Source of the DNA: Clostridium uliginosum
GTDB lineage: Bacteria; Bacillota; Clostridia; Clostridiales; Clostridiaceae
Direction: 5' to 3'
Assembly (NCBI RefSeq): GCF_900112485.1
Contig: NZ_FOMG01000018.1
Span: 1 to 64,000 of the forward strand
DNA: 64,000 nt
The position numbers and the translations under genes were made by a program. Shown one piece after another: positions 17,901 to 25,862 of the stretch; the stretch's first letter is position 1; every line of letters begins with the position of its first letter. The notes beneath the pieces are model-generated. The model was not told the DNA's origin, searched no databases, and was given only the letters and a program-made list of their open reading frames with translations.

Positions 17901-19355
17901 TGGAGTATACTCAACCGAATTATCTATTTTTTTAGCTTCTAAAGTTATATCTTTATCGTCTAAAAACATTTTAATAGAATCTTTATTTATATTCTTTTCA
18001 GATTTAAATGAAGCTTTTATTGATGTGAGCGCTTCCATATCGACCTTAGAATTTTCTGCTGGTTGTAAATCACAAATTTCTGGTGGCTCAACATCTCCAT
18101 TGATAATTCTTACGGAATAAGTATCTGTTTTAATTTCTTTATCTTCACCTTTAGCTACTATATAATAGTCTAATCCCTTTAAATTTAAATTTTCTTTAGC
18201 TATAGTAGTAGTGTACTTTCCTTCTGATCCTTTCATCATTTCTAATTTTGTAAATTCTTCTGAACCTTTAATTTTATAATTTAGTTCTACACTCTTAGCT
18301 TCACCATTACTTATTCCTGTTTCTATTGTTAAGTCATTATTCATATTTGCTCTTGCAATTGATGTGTGATTAATAGTAAGCTCTGGAGCTTTGGTAAACT
18401 TACATGACCCACCATATATTTGTATTGTATCGTTATACCTTCCCATAGTGCCTTCTGCACTTACAATATCACCTGTTTTTACATCTATTCCAGTTGGAAT
18501 AAAATATATATTTAAAACATCACTTCCTTGAGTTAATGTCTTTTTTGATGTATCTATAATTGCTTTTTCTATTTTTACATACTTAGAATCATATTTTCCT
18601 GAATTCAACTCTAATACTGTTAAAAGATCTGAATTAAGTTCTTCTTTTTCTTTAACAATTTCTATTTCAGTTGCTTGTAATTGTTCTAGTTTATTAAAAG
18701 TATCTTTTGTACCTTTAACCTTAACTAAATTACCTTTCTTTATTTTTTTAAAATCTATTTTACTAGTCTTATTTGAAATTGCTATTGAACCTGTTGAGTC
18801 TTCAATATGAAGTGTATTATTTCTATCATTGAATGAAACAACTCCACATACTATAGCTTCCTTACCTTTTTCTAATTTCCTGGCATCCTCAATCTTTATG
18901 GTATCGTTTACTTCATCCTTAGTTTCATCCTTAGTTTCATCCTTAGTTTCATCCTTAGTTTCATCCTTAGTTTCATCCTTAGTTTCATCCTTAGTTTCAT
19001 CCTTAGTTCCATCCTTAGGTTTATCCTTAGGTTTATCTACTGGTTTATCTGTTAGAATTTCACTTGGTTTGTCTGTTGATGTATCTGCTGGAGTTTCAGT
19101 TGCTGTATCTTGTGGTTTATCTTTTGCTGTATCATCCTTTTTTTCCTGTATGTTATCGCTTTCATTTTTAGGAATATTAATACCATCATCAGTTACATTT
19201 ACATTTGATTCAGTTTGTTCCTGTTTATTATCATTTAAGATTGATCCCACTATATTATCTAAAGCAAATGTGCTTTTAGCAGGTACTATAACAGAGGTTG
19301 TTAAAACTGACACTGAGATTAATAAAGCAATTATTTTTTTGTTTTTCTTAATCAT
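14928..19355 (-). CDS. Secreted multidomain PHP metallohydrolase (CehA/McbA-like)
   Basis: This 1475-residue exported protein has a signal peptide (about 1-30), a Thr/Asp/Lys-rich low-complexity region with a DETK array (about 115-150), OB-fold-like nucleic-acid-binding segments (about 155-320), Ig-like domains (to about 515), then a PHP phosphoesterase domain from about 520 with metal-ligand motifs GQLHSHTNISDGTG and DYFAVTDHSNW plus a later TNNQDNHKG. It continues with CARDB-like beta domains, a GATase-like region (VLVDGAHYNQYTTGDYAGKC, near 970) and a C-terminal OB-fold (KQVTVEGYVT). It plausibly degrades phosphoesters or nucleic acids outside the cell. Start: ATG behind GGGGAGGGGA. Confidence 0.78.
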   Translation of the reverse strand: MIKKNKKIIALLISVSVLTTSVIVPAKSTFALDNIVGSILNDNKQEQTESNVNVTDDGINIPKNESDNIQEKKDDTAKDKPQDTATETPADTSTDKPSEILTDKPVDKPKDKPKDGTKDETKDETKDETKDETKDETKDETKDETKDEVNDTIKIEDARKLEKGKEAIVCGVVSFNDRNNTLHIEDSTGSIAISNKTSKIDFKKIKKGNLVKVKGTKDTFNKLEQLQATEIEIVKEKEELNSDLLTVLELNSGKYDSKYVKIEKAIIDTSKKTLTQGSDVLNIYFIPTGIDVKTGDIVSAEGTMGRYNDTIQIYGGSCKFTKAPELTINHTSIARANMNNDLTIETGISNGEAKSVELNYKIKGSEEFTKLEMMKGSEGKYTTTIAKENLNLKGLDYYIVAKGEDKEIKTDTYSVRIINGDVEPPEICDLQPAENSKVDMEALTSIKASFKSEKNINKDSIKMFLDDKDITLEAKKIDNSVEYTPTEKLKFGSHKVKIEVSDELGNITTKEWNFRIPNNGQLRHLFGQLHSHTNISDGTGSLDEAYTWARDHHADYFAVTDHSNWFDNDISANLADGSKSEKWTTAHKVADKYNKENDFTAIYGYEMTWSGSTGGWGHINTFNTPGFETRTNKAMDLQNYYKTIQSQPQSISQLNHPGKTFGDFADFGFYSEGADKYVNLVEVGNGEGPIRGSGYFPSYEYYTRALDKGWHVAPTNNQDNHKGKWFTSNNARTVIIADDNSRDSIYDALREKRVYASEDTNMTIDYSVNDEVMGSSLGETDKLNFKIKATDKDDPIKKVSVIANGGVEVTSKEFDTDDVDWNFTLDPEYSYYYVKVVQKDQDIAVTAPVWVGDALNVGLSNATVDNDMTFPNQNVGVSVGVFNNGEKDLDNVNVEFFKNEITESNKLGQVKIDKVQGGKTQNALFNWKAGGEGEYTIYAKTTINVGKKDKSFTTSIKVKVVDPENSYKVLVDGAHYNQYTTGDYAGKCTAFKSLLKDKNTITIINKDPISDEALKGVKILVLTNPQSVDNSKAGLKASKFQPEEIQAIKRYVENGGNLILSTRADFKDGTGEYSNGAQMNPVLEAIGSDLRINDDEVIDTTTNGGQEYRLYLNKYSSPKYNLVNGIKDGEDQYSFYNGASIILKEGASGENVDFLVKGHETTTAKDADGQKDNVPVEIGKVNTIGAEQLAGGGKVIVSGNTFFSDFEIDGTNGEKYSNLKVTDNIINWMIPIKETKVVKIGDIRKDENNDGKLDLYGKQVTVEGYVTSQSEAVTPKNSFFEVIYVEDETGGACVFGVSNTELKVGQKVRITGTVDAYQGELEISLADRNSGSSNSNIEAKNVKLINKNIRQVDATKFSTKDSMLPVNGGKLVQVTGKVIDMNESNLYIDDGTGVSRVYVEGYIWDGINENVKGKWDPTIKIGDTVSAIGLASMDPEGARLRVRNTGEIKIAGDEEINKDETVTKYWINNNWTRKR
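18913..19008. repeat. 12-bp coding tandem repeat, eight perfect copies
   Basis: The unit TCATCCTTAGTT occurs eight times exactly, then in degenerate copies to about 19035. On the minus strand it encodes the tetrapeptide DETK in the linker of the PHP protein. Twelve-base units keep frame, so copy number can vary without breaking the gene. Confidence 0.95.
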
Positions 19356-19499
19356 TATTTCCCCTCCCCTTAATTTTAAGAAAAATTTATTTCCACCCTA
19401 AATTTATCTTATCATACAATATTTGTAAATTCAACATGTGATTTATATTCTTCGTCTTTCATATTTTTAAAATATAATTTATAATTATTTTCATAAAAT

Positions 19500-19538
19500 A
19501 GAAACAGAAAGTATTGAAGTTCAATGCTTTCTGTTTCT
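19500..19538 (-). terminator. Terminator after the lipoprotein gene
   Basis: A 12-bp perfect stem (AGAAACAGAAAG with its complement) with a 15-base loop is followed on the minus strand by a moderately T-rich tail (TATTTTAT), about 20 bases past the stop. Confidence 0.7.
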
Positions 19539-19557
19539 TACTCTATCCTTTTATTTT

Positions 19558-20382
19558 CTATTTTATAACTATATTCTGTGTCTGTCCTCCTGTATAATCT
19601 TTCGGAAGTCCTGTGTTACCTAAATAATTTATGTTATTAATTACTACTTCTTGAGGTGTACCTTCTGCCTTATCAAAATATATTGAAATATTTTTAGTTT
19701 GTCCTATTCCTACTTTTGTAGTATTTAATTTATACGAATATTCCCCTTTGTCAGTTTTCAATATAACCGTAGGTCCATCAGCCCATCCTAATGCTATTCC
19801 ACTTTCAGACTGATTTACCATATCAGTTGATATACCTATACCTTCTACATAATTAACTACATTAACATTTTGATAATTAATATTATTTATAGTTGTATTC
19901 ATATGTTTTTCAACAGACATAATCCCTTGTGGAAGATATTTTAACTCATTATTTTCTTTTATTACATATTCAATTAAATCTTCAGAATTTTCCTTTCCAT
20001 TTACAGTATATTTTAAAATACTTTTAACTTTAAATATACCCTCTTTAACTTCTTCACTTGATACTATCTTTATATCTGTACGCACTATATTATTTTTAAA
20101 ATCATTTGCTTCTGCATTACTTACATATGTTTTTTTATTTAGCATATCTATATTCTTACTTGTTTTAGAAAAGTAATCTTCCCATAAATTTTCATAAGTT
20201 AATTTTTTATCTATTAACCCCTTATACATTTTTTCAACATATTCTTCTGCTGTTTCCTGTTTTTCTTGAGTAGTTTTAACTACCCCTTGACTAGTTTCAT
20301 TTTTCTTTTCAGTACATCCTATTAAATTAAAAGATGTAATAATACATGTAATAGCTAAAACTGCTATTATTTTGTTTTTCAT
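19558..20382 (-). CDS. Putative lipoprotein of unknown function
   Basis: This 274-residue protein has a lipoprotein signal: a basic start, a hydrophobic core and lipobox LIGC near residue 23. The mature part has a charged stretch, an NTF2-like alpha-beta region (about 45-155, with YVEKMYKGLIDKKLTYENLW) and a beta-rich C-terminal half including IALGWADGPTVILKTDKGEY. I do not recognise a family. GGGGGAAA precedes the ATG. Monocistronic, with a terminator. A surface-anchored sensor or binding role is possible but not shown. Confidence 0.7.
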   Translation of the reverse strand: MKNKIIAVLAITCIITSFNLIGCTEKKNETSQGVVKTTQEKQETAEEYVEKMYKGLIDKKLTYENLWEDYFSKTSKNIDMLNKKTYVSNAEANDFKNNIVRTDIKIVSSEEVKEGIFKVKSILKYTVNGKENSEDLIEYVIKENNELKYLPQGIMSVEKHMNTTINNINYQNVNVVNYVEGIGISTDMVNQSESGIALGWADGPTVILKTDKGEYSYKLNTTKVGIGQTKNISIYFDKAEGTPQEVVINNINYLGNTGLPKDYTGGQTQNIVIK

Positions 20383-20603
20383 TCTATTTCCCCCTAAATC
20401 ATAATAATTTTCATTTTATCATCCTTTTATTCAATATGTAAGCTTATATTTTTTATAAATTATTTAATTTATAGGATTTATTTATTGTTATAGTAAAATA
20501 CTTCTTAAATTATACGTGCCTTATCTTCACTATTAAGATACCTAAAAACTTAATTTGGTTTTATATTTTTAAAAGTTTTTTAGCATATTTATTTAATTAA
20601 AAA

Positions 20604-20759
20604 AGGAGCATAAAATATTTAATTAAAAAACCTCCTCAAAGGCTCTTCTTTCAATGTTTTATGCTCTCTTTATTTCTTCTTTTTATTCTCTAACTTTATT
20701 GCTCCACGTCCATAGTCAATATTTTTTATTTCTTAGTTAATCTTTTTTTGACGGGGACA
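20604..20759 (-). mobile_element. Tn7-like right end, copy A (displaced)
   Basis: On the minus strand this starts TGTCCCCGTCAAAAAAAGAT and contains two AAT(C/A)TT-type motifs exactly 21 bases apart (centred near 20719 and 20740), as expected for overlapping TnsB sites. Further in lies a terminator hairpin (GAGCATAAA with TTTATGCTC, then TTTTTT). It matches 32665-32826 base for base over most of its length, in the same orientation. It probably marks the end of an older element pushed away by a later insertion (inference). The rest of the 20383-20862 gap shows nothing else. Confidence 0.6.
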
Positions 20760-20862
20760 TAGATAACTATCATTTACAATATTCAATTTCTATACTCCTC
20801 ATATCTTAGTAGAATATTTGTTTTTATACCATTTCTGAAGAATGTGCATATATAAAGTATAC

Positions 20863-21545
20863 TTAATTTAAGATGTAAATTCCTGATTTCAGCCTAACAA
20901 TTTCTTTTCCATTAATCTGAAAGTATTCCCAAGTAGGCTCATTGAATTTAAGATATTCTTTTATCTCATTTGTACCTAAATCTACTATGCAAATCCTATC
21001 ATTGCCCATGTCGCACACATATAATTTGTTATCATATGCTATTGCAAACTCTGGTAAATTAAATATCTTATCTATTACTCCACCTATTGAAACTTCTTCT
21101 TTAAAAGTATTTAACGAAAATTTTTTTATCATATTTGAGGTGGGATATACACACCAAAGAAAGCCAATTTCATATGCTAAACTGTATATATTGTTATATG
21201 ACCCCATTGATTCATTGATCTAAATCAAATTATCGTTTTTATCAAACATATGAATATACGAATCCTTAAATTCCGTAACAATAACTGTACCATCACCACA
21301 CATTATAGAACTTGGTACAACTGCATCATTCTCAAAATACTTTAATATGTTCTTATACCCCTTACCATATTTGCATTCAGAATAAGTATCCTTATCAATC
21401 TTAACAATACTATTATCAAAAGAATATCTAAAAAATAGCCTATTTCTTGACCTTTACTATTCATCTCATAATACAAAAAACTGTTGTCTTGAGGAACTAT
21501 TGACCACCCATATTTTGAAATTAATTTCATTTTGAATTTCTCCAT
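20863..21545 (-). pseudogene. Broken NHL/beta-propeller-like gene
   Basis: Three pieces join into one sensible protein of about 227 residues: MEKFKMKLISKYGWSIVPQD to EIGYF, then YSFDNSIVKIDKDTYSECKY to FDKNDNLI, then INESMGSYNNIYSLAYEIGF to the stop. The first junction needs one extra T in a run of six (A run 21430-21435 on the plus strand); the second is an in-frame TAG (21220-21222). The repeated pattern NKLYVCDMGNDRICIVDLGT is typical of NHL or WD-like propeller blades. Two independent lesions argue for decay over sequencing error. It is directly downstream of the 21550-22167 gene. Confidence 0.65.
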
Positions 21546-21549
21546 CAAA

Positions 21550-22167
21550 TTATTTATCTTCGTTAAAATTTTTCTTATTCAACCATTTAGTAAGATAATA
21601 TACATGATCTTTAAACTCTTTTAAACTTATTGTATCAATTAGATAACCTCTGTTAAGTAATAATTTAACTACATGATTATATATAATTTCATGATTTATG
21701 TCCTTAACAAATAAAGTTTCCTCTATATCTGTATGCCACCCTATCATACTTCTTTCAAAATCAAAATTTCTTAATTGAACAGTAAAATAATCTGTAAACT
21801 TATCATAAGTAACTGTTGCTAATGAATAGGTACTTTTAAATCCAAAAATCCCTTGTATTTGGACACCACATCTTAAATCATCAAAATATATCATTGATGT
21901 CCATGAATCCTTATTCTTTTCTTCTGGCTCTATTTTATAAGTCATCCTATATATAAGATGGCTTTTATCCCTTACTATATCAAACCTTGCCAATTCTAAA
22001 AATTGGCAAACCGCACTTGGAATATCAAAATTTAAAAGAACAATACATTTATTGTTTTCTCTCATTATCTGATAATCTTTTAAATGTCCATAACTAATGC
22101 TAGTATTATTAATATACTTAACTAATTCATCTATTTTTTCAAACTCACGTTTTATAACTTGTATCAT
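21550..22167 (-). CDS. Uncharacterised island protein
   Basis: This 205-residue soluble protein has mixed alpha/beta composition with no family I recognise. It is rich in aromatic residues (for example TVQLRNFDFERSMIGWHTDI). The ATG 27 codons inside the longest frame is chosen because AAGGGG lies at a proper distance upstream; the longer version would have no ribosome binding site. It is 40 bases downstream of the 22208-22534 gene, so the two are probably co-transcribed. Island cargo; function unknown. Confidence 0.55.
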   Translation of the reverse strand: MIQVIKREFEKIDELVKYINNTSISYGHLKDYQIMRENNKCIVLLNFDIPSAVCQFLELARFDIVRDKSHLIYRMTYKIEPEEKNKDSWTSMIYFDDLRCGVQIQGIFGFKSTYSLATVTYDKFTDYFTVQLRNFDFERSMIGWHTDIEETLFVKDINHEIIYNHVVKLLLNRGYLIDTISLKEFKDHVYYLTKWLNKKNFNEDK

Positions 22168-22207
22168 GCTTATATTCCCCTTAAAGCGATTACTAAATGA
22201 AAGTATT

Positions 22208-22534
22208 TTAAAAATTACCTTCCTTATATATTGTAACATTTGTCCCATCTCTATAAATTAAATTCAATTCACATTTTTCTCTATTCCCTTTTTCTATGCT
22301 TTCTATATCTTTATATTCAAAACGAAATGCTATATTAGAATCTATATCATGTAAATTAACATTATTATCTTTTATAAAACTATTACTTACGTTACTGATA
22401 TGACCTCCACTTGAAAATGTAAAATTAGACAATTCAAATTTAATTATACAAGAAGTATACAAAGACCTAACTCTAATTGCTAATCTTGTCCCAATAAGAC
22501 CACTAAACAAAACATTTAATTCTTCTTCTGACAT
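22208..22534 (-). CDS. Uncharacterised small island protein
   Basis: This 108-residue protein is predicted beta-rich (GLIGTRLAIRVRSLYTSCII, then LNLIYRDGTNVTIY near the end). No motif recognised. An AAGGAG lies unusually far (about 15 bases) from the ATG, and no better in-frame start exists nearby, so translation may be weak. It sits between 22592-23014 and 21550-22167 on the same strand with short gaps. Confidence 0.5.
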   Translation of the reverse strand: MSEEELNVLFSGLIGTRLAIRVRSLYTSCIIKFELSNFTFSSGGHISNVSNSFIKDNNVNLHDIDSNIAFRFEYKDIESIEKGNREKCELNLIYRDGTNVTIYKEGNF

Positions 22535-22591
22535 AGTAAAACATCTACACTCCTTGCTTAATATTTTATCTACTGTTATATACTCTAATGT

Positions 22592-23014
22592 TTATTTAAA
22601 TTCTTTAACTTTTAGTCTTCCATAACTGCTATTAAATATGTATAAGTGCATTCTCTTTACAATATCTTTTAACTCTTCATCTGCATTAATTGCCTTTTCT
22701 TCTTCATCTTCATTGGGTTTATAAGGAAATATCACTTGAGATACATCATCAGTAGTATATTTTCTATTATGATCTTTAGTAATTAATCTGTAGCCATTAT
22801 CATTTAAAAATTCACAAACTCTTTTAATAGCACCACACTCAATATATTTTTTTAATATAATAGTTTCAATATTATCACTTTCTTTAATTGAAATATCCCT
22901 TTCCATATAATCAAGTATATATTTCAATTCTTTTATATTTTCCTCATGAAAATTTTTAATCTCTTCTGTTTTTTCTAAAATATCTTTAAATTTTCTTTTT
23001 TGTTGCTCTATCAT
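22592..23014 (-). CDS. Uncharacterised coiled-coil/helical protein
   Basis: The N-terminus of this 140-residue protein is strongly helical and charged (QQKRKFKDILEKTEEIKNFH), likely a coiled coil. The middle KYIECGAIKRVCEFLNDNGY to TTDDVSQVIF segment looks like a small helical or winged-helix fold. The internal ATG (residue 7 of the longest frame) is preferred because GAGGAAG precedes it by nine bases. No homologue recognised. It may head the unknown gene run that follows. Confidence 0.5.
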   Translation of the reverse strand: MIEQQKRKFKDILEKTEEIKNFHEENIKELKYILDYMERDISIKESDNIETIILKKYIECGAIKRVCEFLNDNGYRLITKDHNRKYTTDDVSQVIFPYKPNEDEEEKAINADEELKDIVKRMHLYIFNSSYGRLKVKEFK

Positions 23015-23215
23015 ATTTATACACTTCCTCATTTATAACTGGAATAATATTTATTAATAGTTCTTCATGATAATTCAATACTATATGTTTGTTTTCACCT
23101 TTTATTATAACTATATATTAACTCAACAAACCTTACACTTGTTTTACTTATAAAATTGAAATTTGTACATTTACTGGAGTTACTAATTTTGTTTCTTTGC
23201 TATGTTGCAACAAAA

Positions 23216-23707
23216 TTATCCGCACCAATATAATGCTTGCTTTGTTTGTGCATATTTCTTTTCTGTCTCACATCTGCTAGTTTTGTTTTCCATTTCAGGA
23301 GAAATATCTACTGATACAAACTCAAACTTCTGATAATTTAAAATCATATCTTGGTATTTATCAATATATCTAGGATTCCTTTTCCAAGATTTTATTCTTA
23401 GATTACTTACATATTCACATGATTTACACTTATGAATATTAAATTTGACACTATATTCCTTACACCTTTGCCTTGAATCATATGTCTCAGTACACTGTTT
23501 ACATTTTAAATCATCTTCGTTAGATAATATATAAAGTGCACTATTTATCTCTTTATATATGTTTGTCGTTTGTCCAACTTCAAGGCATACTCTTTTCCCC
23601 TGTTTATTCTCAGCCCATAAAGCCCAGACTCCGGCTTTCTTATATTTTTCTAAATTCTCTTTTTTCATTTCTTTAATATGATATTCAGCAATCACTTCTT
23701 CATTCAT
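23216..23707 (-). CDS. Possible GIY-YIG-like zinc-binding nuclease
   Basis: This 163-residue protein starts with a segment, AGVWALWAENKQGKRVCLEV, then GQTTNI, which resembles the two-strand GIY...YIG core of GIY-YIG endonucleases (GVWAL for GIY, EVG for YIG). The usual catalytic arginine after the second motif is not obvious. Two CxxC pairs (CKQC and CKSC) could bind zinc, and EKKYAQTKQALYWCG near the end holds a candidate catalytic Glu. GGAGA precedes the ATG. Upstream of it in the island are the Gabija genes. A nuclease role in defence is plausible but unproven. Confidence 0.45.
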   Translation of the reverse strand: MNEEVIAEYHIKEMKKENLEKYKKAGVWALWAENKQGKRVCLEVGQTTNIYKEINSALYILSNEDDLKCKQCTETYDSRQRCKEYSVKFNIHKCKSCEYVSNLRIKSWKRNPRYIDKYQDMILNYQKFEFVSVDISPEMENKTSRCETEKKYAQTKQALYWCG

Positions 23708-23796
23708 ATCACATGTCTCCTACAAATTATAATTTTCACTTTTACCTTTATCCATAAAGTTTACTTCCTTTACAGACTATAAATTATCTAACTATC

Positions 23797-24042
23797 TTAA
23801 AAACTAGATACACAGATATGTATTAAGTATAGCGAGACAATATCGATACTACCAGTAACTTTATCTATCAAATGTAATATCATTTGATAAAGTGTTTTAT
23901 TATCTTTAGTTAGATCAAAATTGCAACATCCTTCAGATTTAACGTAATATCCGTTTACTACACCTTGTCCAATTATAGAATAATTCATAATTCCATGGTT
24001 GCTATTAATTATGGTACATCTAGTTGCTTTACTTCCTTGCAT
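23797..24042 (-). CDS. Uncharacterised small protein beside Gabija
   Basis: This 81-residue protein begins MQGSKATRCTIINSNHGIMN, has a beta-rich start and ends in a hydrophobic stretch (SIDIVSLYLIHICVSSF), possibly a membrane helix or the out-of-frame tail of a damaged gene. The internal ATG behind AGGAAG is preferred over an upstream ATG lacking a ribosome binding site. It lies about 55 bases after gajB, so it may share its transcript. Confidence 0.4.
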   Translation of the reverse strand: MQGSKATRCTIINSNHGIMNYSIIGQGVVNGYYVKSEGCCNFDLTKDNKTLYQMILHLIDKVTGSIDIVSLYLIHICVSSF

Positions 24043-24098
24043 TATATAACTTCTTCCTAATTCCATAAGACATTATTTTATATTTTGATAAACATATT

Positions 24099-25862
24099 TT
24101 ATAAGACCCAATCAAAAATTGTTATTTTTTCCTTAACCCTACTAAGGGCAACATACAACAAGTTTTGTTCCCTATTCAAAGATTCTCTATCAACTAAATA
24201 AACAAAATCAAATTCTCTTCCTTTAGATTGATGTACATTTAAAACATATATTCCTTTTAACTCTTTAAATGCTTTTTGGTATTGATATTGTAAAAATAAA
24301 TCGGTAATTTTATCTGCCGATTTATTATTAGTTAATAAAATCTTTCTTATTAAAGATAAATTATCATGATTTATCTTTAATTCACTATACGGTACCAAGT
24401 TTATACAATTAGATAAACACCCCCAATATTCTCTGCTTTCATCTGCTTTCTCAACATAAGCAGCAACTTGCTTTAAAAATTGTAACCTTGCATTTTTAAG
24501 ATTCGAATATCCTACACTACTTAACTTATTTCGTTTTATGGCTCCAATACCATCATCATATACAACAGAAAAAATATATTTAACTATTTCTTGACTTAAT
24601 TCATCTATTGATATTCCTTGATCTTGTTTAACATAAAAATCAATCAAATCACATACTATATTATGTTCTTCCTCATTATTACTAATTGTTTGTGAATAAA
24701 CATTGAATTCCTCTCTTAATGCTTTCTTAATGAAACGAACCTGTTCATTATACCTACATAAAATCCCTATAGATTTATCTTTTCGCTCTTCAAATTTAGG
24801 TAATGCATTTATTATCTTATATTTTAAGTTTGAATACATAATATTTTTACTTTGTTTAGAAAATAAGTTCTTATCTCTAACTTTTATTTTTATATACTTA
24901 GCATTTTCTGAAGATATAAAACTGTTTATATCGTACTTCCCTTCTCTTGCAGTTCTAAGTATACCTTCAATATCTTTTCGACCTTTAAATCTCATAGAAG
25001 TAACGAGTTCGCTTTGCTCTATCTGCTCCCCATACTCCTCTCGCAAGTTTATAATTCTATTAGATGATGCACCTCTCCATCCATATATCATTTGTTTTGA
25101 ATCTGCAAAAAATATTGCATTATTACTTTTTCCAATCAATTTCTTAACTATCGTATCTTGTAAATCCGAAGCATCTTGGTACTCATCTAAAATTATCAGC
25201 GGATATTTGTTCTGAATAATGTTTAGTAAAGATGACGACTTTTCTAATAATTTATTCATATAATATCCTATATCTGAAAAACCCATATATCCTTCTTTGT
25301 TTAATTTCATAATACTATTTTGTATTTCTTCTTTATAAGGAATTAATTTTTTAACAGCGGGTTTAATATTTCCTTTAGGCGTAATTGGATAAAAATCACC
25401 TTCTAAAAGGGAGTCAACCCATGCATATTGTTCATCCTCTCCAGTATAATCCGATATATGTGAGAGCGCTTCTTCAAAATATATTTTTCTTTGTTTAGGT
25501 GAGGTAATAATTAAATTTGCATTCAATCCTAGATAATTGCTGTATGCCCATACGTATTTTTGAAAAAAAGAGTGAAAATTCGAAATCTCAATATAATCTG
25601 AAATTTTATTTTTATTAAAATCTAAATCATCTAATTGTTTATCAATTTGTGCTCTTGCATTCTTTGAAAATGTTAGTATTAACACTTTCTTATTATATTT
25701 AAAATCCTTCTCTAGATTCCAACGTATATAATTCATAGAAGCAGAAACTGCTGTATAAGTTTTTCCAGTCCCCGGAGGTGCTTCAACTAACAGTATTCTT
25801 TTTCTATCAGTATCTCTAGTAAAATAATTAATTATTATTTCCTGCTCTTTATTTGGTATCAT
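24099..25862 (-). CDS. gajB: Gabija helicase subunit GajB
   Basis: This 587-residue UvrD/PcrA-like superfamily 1 helicase has all the main motifs: Walker A VEAPPGTGKTYTA (about 27-39), QxxxI-like LILTFSKNARAQI, Walker B ILDEYQDASDLQ, motif III FADSKQMIYGWRGAS, motif V HQSKGREFDFVYLV and motif VI LLYVALSRVKEKI. In Gabija, GajB assembles with the GajA nuclease tetramer and senses nucleotide or DNA changes during phage infection. Its ATG overlaps the gajA stop (TAATG), showing translational coupling. Pairing with an OLD-type nuclease is the basis of the Gabija call. Confidence 0.85.
   Translation of the reverse strand: MIPNKEQEIIINYFTRDTDRKRILLVEAPPGTGKTYTAVSASMNYIRWNLEKDFKYNKKVLILTFSKNARAQIDKQLDDLDFNKNKISDYIEISNFHSFFQKYVWAYSNYLGLNANLIITSPKQRKIYFEEALSHISDYTGEDEQYAWVDSLLEGDFYPITPKGNIKPAVKKLIPYKEEIQNSIMKLNKEGYMGFSDIGYYMNKLLEKSSSLLNIIQNKYPLIILDEYQDASDLQDTIVKKLIGKSNNAIFFADSKQMIYGWRGASSNRIINLREEYGEQIEQSELVTSMRFKGRKDIEGILRTAREGKYDINSFISSENAKYIKIKVRDKNLFSKQSKNIMYSNLKYKIINALPKFEERKDKSIGILCRYNEQVRFIKKALREEFNVYSQTISNNEEEHNIVCDLIDFYVKQDQGISIDELSQEIVKYIFSVVYDDGIGAIKRNKLSSVGYSNLKNARLQFLKQVAAYVEKADESREYWGCLSNCINLVPYSELKINHDNLSLIRKILLTNNKSADKITDLFLQYQYQKAFKELKGIYVLNVHQSKGREFDFVYLVDRESLNREQNLLYVALSRVKEKITIFDWVL

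Noticed and set aside
18913..19035. Possible CRISPR or minisatellite array
   Set aside because: The 12-base units are contiguous with no spacers and translate in frame to DETK within the secreted hydrolase.
18829..19401. A 190-codon plus-strand frame of SLVS repeats
   Set aside because: It is the antisense reading of the 12-bp repeat that encodes DETK; its repetitive composition follows from that array.
24703..25215. A 170-codon plus-strand frame inside gajB
   Set aside because: It is antisense to the conserved helicase motifs, has no ribosome binding site and shows no recognisable domain.
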